From contig CAXYCJ010000011.1 of assembly GCA_964275585.1 (NCBI GenBank), positions 27,570-91,569 of the forward strand: a stretch of 64,000 nucleotides of DNA, written 5' to 3'. The position numbers and the translations under genes are program-made. Of the stretch, positions 1 through 7,332 are shown piece by piece. The notes below the pieces were generated by a model that had not been told where the DNA came from, did no database searches, and saw nothing but the letters and a program-made list of their open reading frames with translations. The DNA is from D2472 sp964275585 (GTDB lineage Bacteria > Pseudomonadota > Gammaproteobacteria > Magnimaribacterales > D2472). Within the stretch, counting starts at the first letter, position 1. Each line of letters opens with the position of its first letter.

Positions 1-2
1 AT

Positions 3-1649
3 ATTGATGAGAAGTTAGTAACATCTCAATCAAGCTTATATTTAATTGATGCGGGGCAGCATTCACTAGAAATAAAAAATCCTTTATACATCACCCATAA
101 ATCTGAAATATCAATTCTTGGGATGAATGAAGAGGAAGACTTATTTATTGAACTTATACCTAATTGGGCAGCAGTTGAGTTTAATTCTTTTCCTGGTGGA
201 GCTGGGGTATACCTCTCAGATCATTATTTAGGAGACACGCCGCTAAAGAAAAATATCGTTGCAGGACTCCATGAAATTATTTATAAGAAAAATGGTTACG
301 TTGATTTAATTACCATAGAAGAAATAGTGACAGGAATCTCTAGGGTTATAGATACAGTAAATCTTTCTCTGTTACCGGCAATGTTATCGATAGACTCAGA
401 TCCTACTAAAGCAAGGGTTCTAATCAATAATAGTTTTGCTGGACTTACACCCATTAACAGTAAGTTAGCTCCCAATAAAAAAAATATCATATCCGTTGAA
501 TTAGATGGATATAAAAAAGCCCAGAAATCAATTATTCTCGAATCAAATAATAATTCCACTCTTCAATTTAATCTAGAACCAGTGCTTGGAAAAATTTCAA
601 TAGATTCAAACCTCCCAGCTGATATATATGTTGATGGTGATTTCCTTCAGGTCACTCCATATCACGGGACTTTGCATGCTATTAAACAAGAAATAAGCAT
701 ACAAAAACAAGGCTATCGAACTTACATAAATACAATAAAACCGACTATAGAATTTGAAACAACAATTTCTGCATTTTTAATTACCGAAGAAAAAGCTCGT
801 CTTAAGGAATCTCCTGATAAATATACGACAAAAGGAAAAAATCAAATGGTCTTACTGGAACCAGGATTGATTGAGATGGGCGCAAGAAGAAGCCAGATAG
901 GACAAAGAGCAAATGAAACAATTCGCAGGGTTAACTTAACCAAGCCTTTTTATCTATCTATCCATGAGGTTACAAACTCTCAATTTTCTTTGTATACACA
1001 AAAGTACTCAATGAATAATGGAGTAACTACAGAGAACCTACCGGTGGTTAATATTTCTTGGAATGATGCCGCTTTATATTGTAACTGGTTAAGTCAAAAA
1101 GAAGGATTAAGTAATTTCTACCAAGTGACTAACACCAAAGTTACAGGATTTAATATAGCTTCAGAGGGTTATAGGATGCCCACAGAAGCAGAATGGTCGT
1201 GGGCAGCAAGAAGCATAAAATCAAAACAAGGCAAGTACCTGGTTTTTCCTTGGGGTGACAGTATGCCGGTTCCTGATGGCGCAGGGAATTTTGCAGACGA
1301 GAGTGCTAAAGGTACATCTCAATCTTATATTCCTAATTACTCGGATGGATTTTCCGCTCTAGCTTCAGTAGGCAGCTTTAATCCAAATGATAAGGGTATA
1401 TATGACTTAGGAGGCAATGTCAGTGAGTATGTTAATGACTTTTATTCAATTATGATTGATTCTAAAGTAACCTATACAGACTTAATTGGTCCATTGAAAG
1501 GAAGAGGTCATGTTGCCAAAGGTTCAAATTGGAAGTCTTCTAGTGTAACTGAATTAAGATATTCTTATCGAGACGAGTCTTCTGTAGGAGATGATGCGAC
1601 AGGTTTTAGGATAGCAAGATGGTTAATTGGAAAGGATAATGAAAGTTAG
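3..1649 (+). CDS. PEGA-repeat / SUMF1-fold (FGE-sulfatase-like) protein, 5' end cut by window
   Basis: The reading frame is open from base 3, so the ATG at 123 is internal and the gene starts before the window. The visible part begins inside a PEGA repeat (a beta-rich surface domain) and has about three more up to roughly residue 205 counted from that ATG; short motifs such as GVYLSDHYLGDTPL, VLINNSFAGLTPI and DIYVDGDFLQVTPY recur. From about residue 240 comes a SUMF1/formylglycine-generating-enzyme fold (MVLLEPGLIEMG, RMPTEAEWSWAAR, LGGNVSEYV, GFRIAR). The cysteines used by true formylglycine-generating enzymes are absent from the C-terminal region (AKGSNWKSSS, LRYSYRDESS), so I infer a binding or structural role rather than sulfatase activation. 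It leads an operon with an exported peptide, a MotA-like channel and two VWA proteins. PEGA repeats suggest it acts at the envelope. Confidence 0.8.
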   Translation: MDEKLVTSQSSLYLIDAGQHSLEIKNPLYITHKSEISILGMNEEEDLFIELIPNWAAVEFNSFPGGAGVYLSDHYLGDTPLKKNIVAGLHEIIYKKNGYVDLITIEEIVTGISRVIDTVNLSLLPAMLSIDSDPTKARVLINNSFAGLTPINSKLAPNKKNIISVELDGYKKAQKSIILESNNNSTLQFNLEPVLGKISIDSNLPADIYVDGDFLQVTPYHGTLHAIKQEISIQKQGYRTYINTIKPTIEFETTISAFLITEEKARLKESPDKYTTKGKNQMVLLEPGLIEMGARRSQIGQRANETIRRVNLTKPFYLSIHEVTNSQFSLYTQKYSMNNGVTTENLPVVNISWNDAALYCNWLSQKEGLSNFYQVTNTKVTGFNIASEGYRMPTEAEWSWAARSIKSKQGKYLVFPWGDSMPVPDGAGNFADESAKGTSQSYIPNYSDGFSALASVGSFNPNDKGIYDLGGNVSEYVNDFYSIMIDSKVTYTDLIGPLKGRGHVAKGSNWKSSSVTELRYSYRDESSVGDDATGFRIARWLIGKDNES

Positions 1650-1782
1650 TAAGAAAATATTATTGTTATTGATAGTAATATTCACTGCATTGTTTGTAAT
1701 AGCAGAAATTGAAACAAATAATGCTTCACCAGTAATTGAAGTCCCCCCAAGCGGTGATGAAGATTTCCCAACAAATATATAG
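1639..1782 (+). CDS. small exported or membrane peptide (47 aa)
   Basis: ATG at 1639 overlaps the end of the preceding gene by 11 bases and the frame runs to TAG at 1780-1782, eight bases before the next gene. The product is MKVSKK followed by about 16 hydrophobic residues and then a short acidic, proline-containing tail (EVPPSGDEDFP). The basic start plus hydrophobic core reads as a signal peptide or membrane anchor. No family is recognised. Tight coupling on both sides argues that it is a real operon member and not a chance frame; function unknown. Confidence 0.6.
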   Translation: MKVSKKILLLLIVIFTALFVIAEIETNNASPVIEVPPSGDEDFPTNI

Positions 1783-1790
1783 GATTTATA

Positions 1791-2570
1791 ATGAATAAGA
1801 TAATTAAACAAGCAGATTTTCCAAAAGACTTTTTATTTCAAATAGTCTCTCTCTTTATCTCAATTATCGTTGTTCATACAATTTACTTATTATTTATTGA
1901 CCCATCAGCCGCTATGCAAGTTGCTCTGGCTGATAGCGAAAACAGAGCTCCTGATCGAACTCTCTCAATAATTCTAAAAGATTTTGAACAGGAAACTTGC
2001 ATCATGCTGGCTCTTTGGGCTTTATCAATTATCTACATTAAGTGGAAGGGTGCAAAAGAACAAACGGCACTCCTATCCTCAAATATTTTAAATGTTGAGC
2101 CAAATGATTATGTAACATCAGAGAATATAGCTCTGCTCCAACCAGATTTAGAATTACATGATAAAGGTTTAATCGTCAACGCTCTTCTTGCTGGCATGCA
2201 TAGTTTTCAAATCTCTAAAAATGTTCAGGAAGCTTCTTCATCAGCGCATATGGTATGCGATCAAGAGGCTGATAGGATGGAGTCTGAACTTTCAATGATT
2301 AGATATATAATTTGGGCAATACCTTCAATTGGTTTTATAGGCACTGTTCGTGGAATTGGTGAAGCTCTTTCTCAGGCTCATATAGCTGTAGAAGGTGATA
2401 TTGCAGGAATGACTGCTAGTTTGGGGGTAGCATTTAATTCTACTTATGTTGCACTGGTGGTGAGTATTTTCCTGATGTTTTTTTTACATCAACTTCAATT
2501 AATGCAAGATCTACTTGTGTTAGATTCACATGAATATTGCAATAAGCATTTACTTGGCAAGTTACGATAA
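1791..2570 (+). CDS. MotA/TolQ/ExbB-type proton channel protein
   Basis: 259-residue membrane protein. Hydrophobic segments lie near residues 14-38, 66-84, 168-190 and 205-235. The last two carry the family signature: IPSIGFIGTVRGIGEAL, then LGVAFNSTYVALVVS. In MotA, TolQ and ExbB these helices surround the proton path and drive a partner with one membrane helix and a periplasmic domain. Here the next two genes encode proteins of exactly that shape, with VWA domains in place of OmpA-like or ExbD domains. I infer an ion-driven envelope machine of unknown purpose. No exbD, tolR or motB is present nearby. Confidence 0.85.
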   Translation: MNKIIKQADFPKDFLFQIVSLFISIIVVHTIYLLFIDPSAAMQVALADSENRAPDRTLSIILKDFEQETCIMLALWALSIIYIKWKGAKEQTALLSSNILNVEPNDYVTSENIALLQPDLELHDKGLIVNALLAGMHSFQISKNVQEASSSAHMVCDQEADRMESELSMIRYIIWAIPSIGFIGTVRGIGEALSQAHIAVEGDIAGMTASLGVAFNSTYVALVVSIFLMFFLHQLQLMQDLLVLDSHEYCNKHLLGKLR

Positions 2571-2583
2571 TTCTTAAAGATTA

Positions 2584-3660
2584 ATGCGCAGGAAGAATTC
2601 TAGCTCAAGGTCTTTCAGTCCTTTTAACTTATCATTTCTTGATATTATGTCCTGCGGGCTAGGTGCTGTAATATTAATTTTTTTAATCCTAAAGCATGGA
2701 GACATAATTTCTCCAGATCAAACTAAGCTTTTAGAAAAAAATATCTACGACATAGAAAGTTCTATAGCAAAAACCTCAACTGACATTGACTCTAAGCAAG
2801 GCTCTATTGCAATACTTCAATCTAAGATACTTCAACAAAATGAAACTATAGATGATGCTCTTAATATATTAGATGCTAAAAAAACATTAAAAAACTCTCT
2901 GATTGAGGAAAATAAAAAAATACAGCAAAACTCAAACAAAATAGAAAATTTCCTACCAGACATTATAAGTAAATCTGGAGACGGAGAAAGGCAATATCTT
3001 ACTGGTCTAAAAATAGAGGGTAAAAGAATTGTTTATTTGCTTGATACTTCGGCAAGCATGCTTGATGAAAATGTTCAAAAAATATTTCGACTTTCATTCA
3101 TGAGTGATCAGCAAAAAAATAGCTCACATAAATGGAAGAGAGCTAAAAGTATTTTAACTTGGTTGGTGGCAAGACTTCCCCAGGACAGTCAATTTACAAT
3201 TTTAACATTTAATGAAGTTGTAACATTCCATTCTTTAGAAACATGGGCAGATGCTGGAAATCCTTCAGATGTTTCTAATGCTTTAGATAGCGCACTTCAA
3301 GAAATACCACAAAATGGAACAAACCTAGAAAAAGCACTTATAGCTATTAAGAGAATGAACCCACCCCCTGATGGTGTGTACATTATTACTGATGGGCTTC
3401 CGACTATTGGAGAGCCGCTTAGTAAGTTGAGCACAGCTCTAAAGACAAGAGACTGTCTAAAGCCTAGAGGGAGAATTACTTCTCAGTGTAGACATGTTAT
3501 TTTTGAAAAGGCTAAGGAGAAATATCTCAATGGAAAAATTATAAAGACATCCACTATATTACTTCCACTTCAAGGCGATCAAAGAGCTGCTTCTGATTAC
3601 TGGAATCTTGCATTGCAGTCTGGAGGTATGACAATTAGCCCTTCAAGAGATTGGCCTTGA
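2584..3660 (+). CDS. membrane-anchored von Willebrand A protein, MotB-like anchor (copy 1)
   Basis: 358 residues: short basic N-terminus, one membrane helix at about 21-37 preceded by Asp20 (SFLDIMSCGLGAVILIF), a likely coiled coil at about 45-125, and a VWA domain from about 147. The metal-site motif DxSxS is intact (DTSASM, Asp154), with NGTNLEKAL and ITDGLP supplying the other expected metal-site residues. The position of the aspartate at the helix start resembles the proton-carrying Asp of MotB (YADFMTAMMAFFLV). With a MotA-type gene 13 bases upstream, the likely role is a stator or plunger with an adhesive, metal-binding periplasmic head. The pairing is inference. It overlaps the next gene through TGATG. 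Confidence 0.8.
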   Translation: MRRKNSSSRSFSPFNLSFLDIMSCGLGAVILIFLILKHGDIISPDQTKLLEKNIYDIESSIAKTSTDIDSKQGSIAILQSKILQQNETIDDALNILDAKKTLKNSLIEENKKIQQNSNKIENFLPDIISKSGDGERQYLTGLKIEGKRIVYLLDTSASMLDENVQKIFRLSFMSDQQKNSSHKWKRAKSILTWLVARLPQDSQFTILTFNEVVTFHSLETWADAGNPSDVSNALDSALQEIPQNGTNLEKALIAIKRMNPPPDGVYIITDGLPTIGEPLSKLSTALKTRDCLKPRGRITSQCRHVIFEKAKEKYLNGKIIKTSTILLPLQGDQRAASDYWNLALQSGGMTISPSRDWP

Positions 3661-4679
3661 TGAGCAGACAAAAGAGAAGAGGAGCCGATATATTTAGCTT
3701 ATCTTTTCTAGATATTATTGCTTGTGGATTTGGGGCAATTGTTTTACTTCTATTGATTGTGAAACCAAATGATCCAAATACTAATGCATTAGTTAATAAT
3801 ACCTCTATAAATAATTTATTTACCCTTCAAGATAAAAAGAAACTTTTAGATGAGGAAGTTGCTGAGCTAACTCTAATAATCAATAATTTAGAAGAATCAC
3901 TCACTCTTAAAATAGATCAAGAGATTGACATTCTTGAAGAAATTAAATCTGTAGAGAAGCAGAAATCAATAGTGGCCTCTATTCAAGAGCAGCTAAATAT
4001 TGCGCAACAAACCCTAACAGATGAAATGAATAGAATAATCGAAGGCAATGATAGAGATGATGAGGTGGGTGGTATACCAGTTGATAGTGAATATATTATC
4101 TTTGTTATTGATAACTCCGGCAGCATGGAGTCTCCTTGGAGATATGTTATCAATGAAATGAAGAATATTATGGATATACACCCTACAATCAAAGGAATTC
4201 AAGTAATGAATGATCAAGGGTATTATCTTATGAAGAGCAGGGCAGGAAAAGGTCAGTGGATACCGGATACATTGTCAACCAGAAATGGTATTTTAGAATT
4301 ACTTCAAAATCGAAGTAGCTGGAGAGATCGATCTATGAGCAACCCTGTAAAAGGTATAACCACTGCAATAAAAAATCATTATATCGAAGGAAGAAAAATA
4401 AGTATTTATTTGCTTGGGGATGACTTGATGTCATCAAGCGTTGATCTTACTATCAATCAAATTGATAAAATTAATACCGATCAATTCTCTGGTAAAAGGA
4501 AGGCTAGAATTCATGGCATTGTTTTTGCGGGTCAGGCCCATGCCAATTTAATCACTTATCCAAATTTTATTAGACAGCTCACACTAAGAAATGAAGGCAC
4601 GGCTCTTTTTATACCTATAGACAATCATGGCGGATGGAAGGACTGCTCTGCAGGTAATTGTGGTTGGGTAAGTGATTGA
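3660..4679 (+). CDS. membrane-anchored von Willebrand A protein, MotB-like anchor (copy 2)
   Basis: Start set at the ATG at 3660, which overlaps the upstream TGA (TGATG); a TTG nine bases earlier is less likely. 339 residues with the same plan as its neighbour: SLSFLDIIACGFGAIVLLLL with Asp18 at the membrane helix, a charged helical stretch at about 55-130, and a VWA domain with intact DNSGSME (Asp151). The two proteins share architecture and the membrane motif but differ in the rest, so they are probably old paralogues forming a heteromer. Last gene of the operon; trmA follows convergently after 17 bases. Confidence 0.8.
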   Translation: MSRQKRRGADIFSLSFLDIIACGFGAIVLLLLIVKPNDPNTNALVNNTSINNLFTLQDKKKLLDEEVAELTLIINNLEESLTLKIDQEIDILEEIKSVEKQKSIVASIQEQLNIAQQTLTDEMNRIIEGNDRDDEVGGIPVDSEYIIFVIDNSGSMESPWRYVINEMKNIMDIHPTIKGIQVMNDQGYYLMKSRAGKGQWIPDTLSTRNGILELLQNRSSWRDRSMSNPVKGITTAIKNHYIEGRKISIYLLGDDLMSSSVDLTINQIDKINTDQFSGKRKARIHGIVFAGQAHANLITYPNFIRQLTLRNEGTALFIPIDNHGGWKDCSAGNCGWVSD

Positions 4680-4696
4680 TAAAATTCATTAAAAAT

Positions 4697-5704
4697 TTAT
4701 TTTATTAAGGCAATAATCTCAAGATGCTGTGTATTGGCAAACTGATCAAATATAGCTATTGATTTAATCTCTCTATTTAACTCTTTTAGGTCTCTTATAA
4801 AGGTATCTGGATTGCACGATATATAGATCATGTTTTTAAATTGTGCTGACAAGTTAATAGTTTCCTCACTGAGGCCAGCTCTCGGGGGATCAACTAAGAT
4901 GTGGCTGAAATTATAAGAGTCTAGGTCTATATTTTCTAACCTGCGAAAAGGTCGATCTTTTGCCAGAGCAGATGCAGTTTCATCACCTGATAAACGACCT
5001 ATCTTAATATTAGATATAGAGTTTAGTTCTATTGATTCCTTAAGAAGTCTTATAGAGTGGCGATTATTTTCTGTAGCAAAAATTTTATTAAATTGTGATG
5101 CTAGAGCCAGGGTGAACCCACCGCAACCACAATAGAGCTCCAGTAAATCTTTTGGCTCCTCAAGCTGATCTAAAATAAATTTCATCATTAGCGGGTAAAG
5201 ATAGATGTTAGGCTGAAAGAATACTAAGTCATTTTGTAGAATTTTAAAACTTGAGTTATTGATCACGTAAGTTATTTCAAGGTTTTCTCGACCAATCAAA
5301 ACATTAGTTTTTTTGCTGCGACCGATAATCGATATATTTGATAGAGCATTCTGAATTTTCTTTGCTTCGGCTATCCATTCGTCGTCCAATTGCCTGTGGT
5401 AAATCAAAGACGCTAGAACGTTTGTGCCTGATGTTCTAAAATTTACTTGGAATAATTTTTGCTTAATTATGTCGTTAGAACGTATAAGAAGAAGCAGTTC
5501 GTTCATGACTTTCTGAATACTTAGGTGTGTAATATCGTAGCTATTCATAAAGACTTTCCTACCATCCCTTATCATTGTGTAAGAATCTTTTGAAAAGCCA
5601 AACTCACTTCTTGCTCGATAACCAGAGGCAGGTGAGGTATATATCAAAGGCTTTAAATCTGTATGTTTAACTAGATCTGCACAGAATTGAGAAAACTTAT
5701 TCAT
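4697..5704 (-). CDS. trmA: tRNA (uracil-5-)-methyltransferase TrmA
   Basis: 335 residues, slightly shorter than E. coli TrmA. It carries the S-adenosylmethionine site LELYCGCGGFTLALA near residue 190, the DPPRAGL motif near 275, and ISCNPDTFIRDL near 297, whose cysteine attacks C6 of the uracil. The enzyme makes 5-methyluridine at position 54 of the tRNA T-loop. There is no N-terminal TRAM domain and the start FSQFCADLVKH is typical of TrmA, which separates it from RlmC/RlmD. It is preceded on the same strand by a small membrane protein gene whose stop lies directly against this ATG, so the two are likely co-transcribed. Confidence 0.93.
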   Translation of the reverse strand: MNKFSQFCADLVKHTDLKPLIYTSPASGYRARSEFGFSKDSYTMIRDGRKVFMNSYDITHLSIQKVMNELLLLIRSNDIIKQKLFQVNFRTSGTNVLASLIYHRQLDDEWIAEAKKIQNALSNISIIGRSKKTNVLIGRENLEITYVINNSSFKILQNDLVFFQPNIYLYPLMMKFILDQLEEPKDLLELYCGCGGFTLALASQFNKIFATENNRHSIRLLKESIELNSISNIKIGRLSGDETASALAKDRPFRRLENIDLDSYNFSHILVDPPRAGLSEETINLSAQFKNMIYISCNPDTFIRDLKELNREIKSIAIFDQFANTQHLEIIALIK

Positions 5705-5866
5705 TTATATCAAATTAATAGCGAGTATAATAAATAAAATAAACGTTACGTTGAGGCATATAAATAGAATGATAAATTTAGTGACGGTTAACTTGTTTAA
5801 GTCAACTTCCAAATCACTAGATTTACGCACACCTAATAACGAAGCTAATATTCTTTTGATCCACAT
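5705..5866 (-). CDS. DUF2970-like small membrane protein (53 aa)
   Basis: A 53-residue frame on the minus strand between nfuA and trmA. It begins MWIKRILASLLGVRKSSDLE and ends in one hydrophobic helix (FIILFICLNVTFILFIILAI). The pattern of a short amphipathic start, a GV-[RQ]-x-S turn and a single membrane helix matches DUF2970 proteins, which are short and common in gammaproteobacteria. Its stop codon abuts the trmA start, suggesting translational coupling. Its ATG lies four bases from the divergent nfuA ATG. Function is unknown. Confidence 0.6.
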   Translation of the reverse strand: MWIKRILASLLGVRKSSDLEVDLNKLTVTKFIILFICLNVTFILFIILAINLI

Positions 5867-5869
5867 AAT

Positions 5870-6472
5870 ATGAAAAGTCAGATTATCACAATAACAAATA
5901 CTGCTGAGGATTATCTATCAAACCTCATAGCTGAAAAAAATGAACCCGGTACAGCCGTTAGAGTTTTTATTTCTGATCCAGGTACACCTAATGCAGAAAC
6001 CTGTTTGGCTTATTGCAAACCTGATGAAGTTGTTCCTTCAGATGTATTAATTTCAATGCCCAAACTCTCTGTTTATGTTGAAGAACGCAGTATCCCATTC
6101 CTTGAAGACGCAGAAGTAAACTATGATATTGATAATTTTGGTGGTCAATTAACCATTAAAGCACCCAATGCCCGTTTGCCTAATGTTTCCGATGACAGCC
6201 CGCTTGAAGATAGAGTCAACTACATTATCTACAATGAAATTAATCCCATGCTTGAATCTCATGGTGGTGTTGTTAGCTTATCTGAGATAACCGAAGACAT
6301 GTTTGCAATTCTTCAATTTGGTGGAGGATGCCAAGGTTGTGGGATGGTTGATGTAACCCTGAAGGATGGTATTGAAAAAACATTGCTTGAAAAGCTCCCA
6401 GAGCTCTCTGGCGTTAAAGATATGACAGATCACTCAATGGATGAAAATGCTTTTTACAAAGACGAATCGTAA
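5870..6472 (+). CDS. nfuA: Fe-S cluster carrier NfuA
   Basis: 200 residues, matching E. coli NfuA. The N-terminal half is a degenerate A-type carrier domain (ITITNTAEDYLSNLI). The C-terminal half is the NifU-like domain with the cluster-binding CxxC in GGGCQGCGMVDVTL near residue 150. NfuA receives 4Fe-4S clusters and delivers them to apoproteins, especially under stress. It is divergent from the trmA pair and its 3' end overlaps the convergent csiV-like gene by 19 bases. Confidence 0.95.
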   Translation: MKSQIITITNTAEDYLSNLIAEKNEPGTAVRVFISDPGTPNAETCLAYCKPDEVVPSDVLISMPKLSVYVEERSIPFLEDAEVNYDIDNFGGQLTIKAPNARLPNVSDDSPLEDRVNYIIYNEINPMLESHGGVVSLSEITEDMFAILQFGGGCQGCGMVDVTLKDGIEKTLLEKLPELSGVKDMTDHSMDENAFYKDES

Positions 6473-7332
6473 ACAGCTACAATAATTCCCATCTTCGGAT
6501 GATCAAAATAATGTGACTCATTCTTAAAAATTCTTCTGTCCTCTTTTAAAATAAACTCAACCATGCCCTTTCGTATTTCCTTTTGATTTGGTTGGTTTGG
6601 CTCTTCCAAGATTGGCTCACCTAAATCTATTCCATACAAGATCTCTGGGTTAAATGAAATGTCATGCATCGTTATATCTTTTGGAATGGACTGTATTAAG
6701 GACTCTAACTTAATCCGACTAATCACTTCTGTGTTTGGATTGCTCTGAAGGTTCCCATTAATATAACCAATCAGGTCAAGATGAAGATATCTGCTCTGAT
6801 ATAACTTAAGAATTAAACCATTTTTATTAAATTGTTCGTGAATATAGGGCGCCTCAGCCATTGAAAGAGCAGGTTGTAACCATGAGACTTTATGCAAAAT
6901 TTTATATTCTTTTCTTCTCTTAAGTCTTGAATGAATATTTGAGAGTTGATTTAGCTCTGAGTTCATAACGAACCACTTATCTCGTTTCATTTGTATAATT
7001 GGATGAGGCTTGTTAATGATTGTATCGACTGATGGTTTCTTATTTACTTCAACTTGAGTATCTATGGGTTTAAAAACATCTATTTGATCAAATGCAAATG
7101 ATTTATCTATAGCATCAGTATTAAGGGTGAGCTGTTCCTCTGTACTCAAAGATATTAAATTTTTACTCGTAATATCAAGTTCAAATGGATTAAGTGCTTC
7201 TTCGGTTTCTAGCTCCAATTGCTCAAAAACAATGACCTCGATTATATATTCTTTAATTTCTTTGTCTTGGCCATAGGACGTGAGAGGTACTATGAGGTAG
7301 AAAATGCAAAGAAATAATTTATGACAGTTCAT
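6454..7332 (-). CDS. CsiV-like exported protein
   Basis: The start is placed at the ATG at 7332 (MNCHKLFLCIFYLIVPLTSY), giving a clear signal peptide; the longer frame from 7383 would run deep into mfd. The mature protein opens with EYIIEVIVFEQ, the signature of the CsiV family of periplasmic proteins encoded beside mfd in many gammaproteobacteria. The middle is low in known motifs; the end has FILKEDRRIFKNESHYFDHPKMGIIVAV, again family-like. It overlaps the end of mfd by 14 bases, so it is probably translated from the same message. CsiV has been reported to bind peptidoglycan in one species; nothing here shows that directly. Confidence 0.65.
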   Translation of the reverse strand: MNCHKLFLCIFYLIVPLTSYGQDKEIKEYIIEVIVFEQLELETEEALNPFELDITSKNLISLSTEEQLTLNTDAIDKSFAFDQIDVFKPIDTQVEVNKKPSVDTIINKPHPIIQMKRDKWFVMNSELNQLSNIHSRLKRRKEYKILHKVSWLQPALSMAEAPYIHEQFNKNGLILKLYQSRYLHLDLIGYINGNLQSNPNTEVISRIKLESLIQSIPKDITMHDISFNPEILYGIDLGEPILEEPNQPNQKEIRKGMVEFILKEDRRIFKNESHYFDHPKMGIIVAVYDSSL

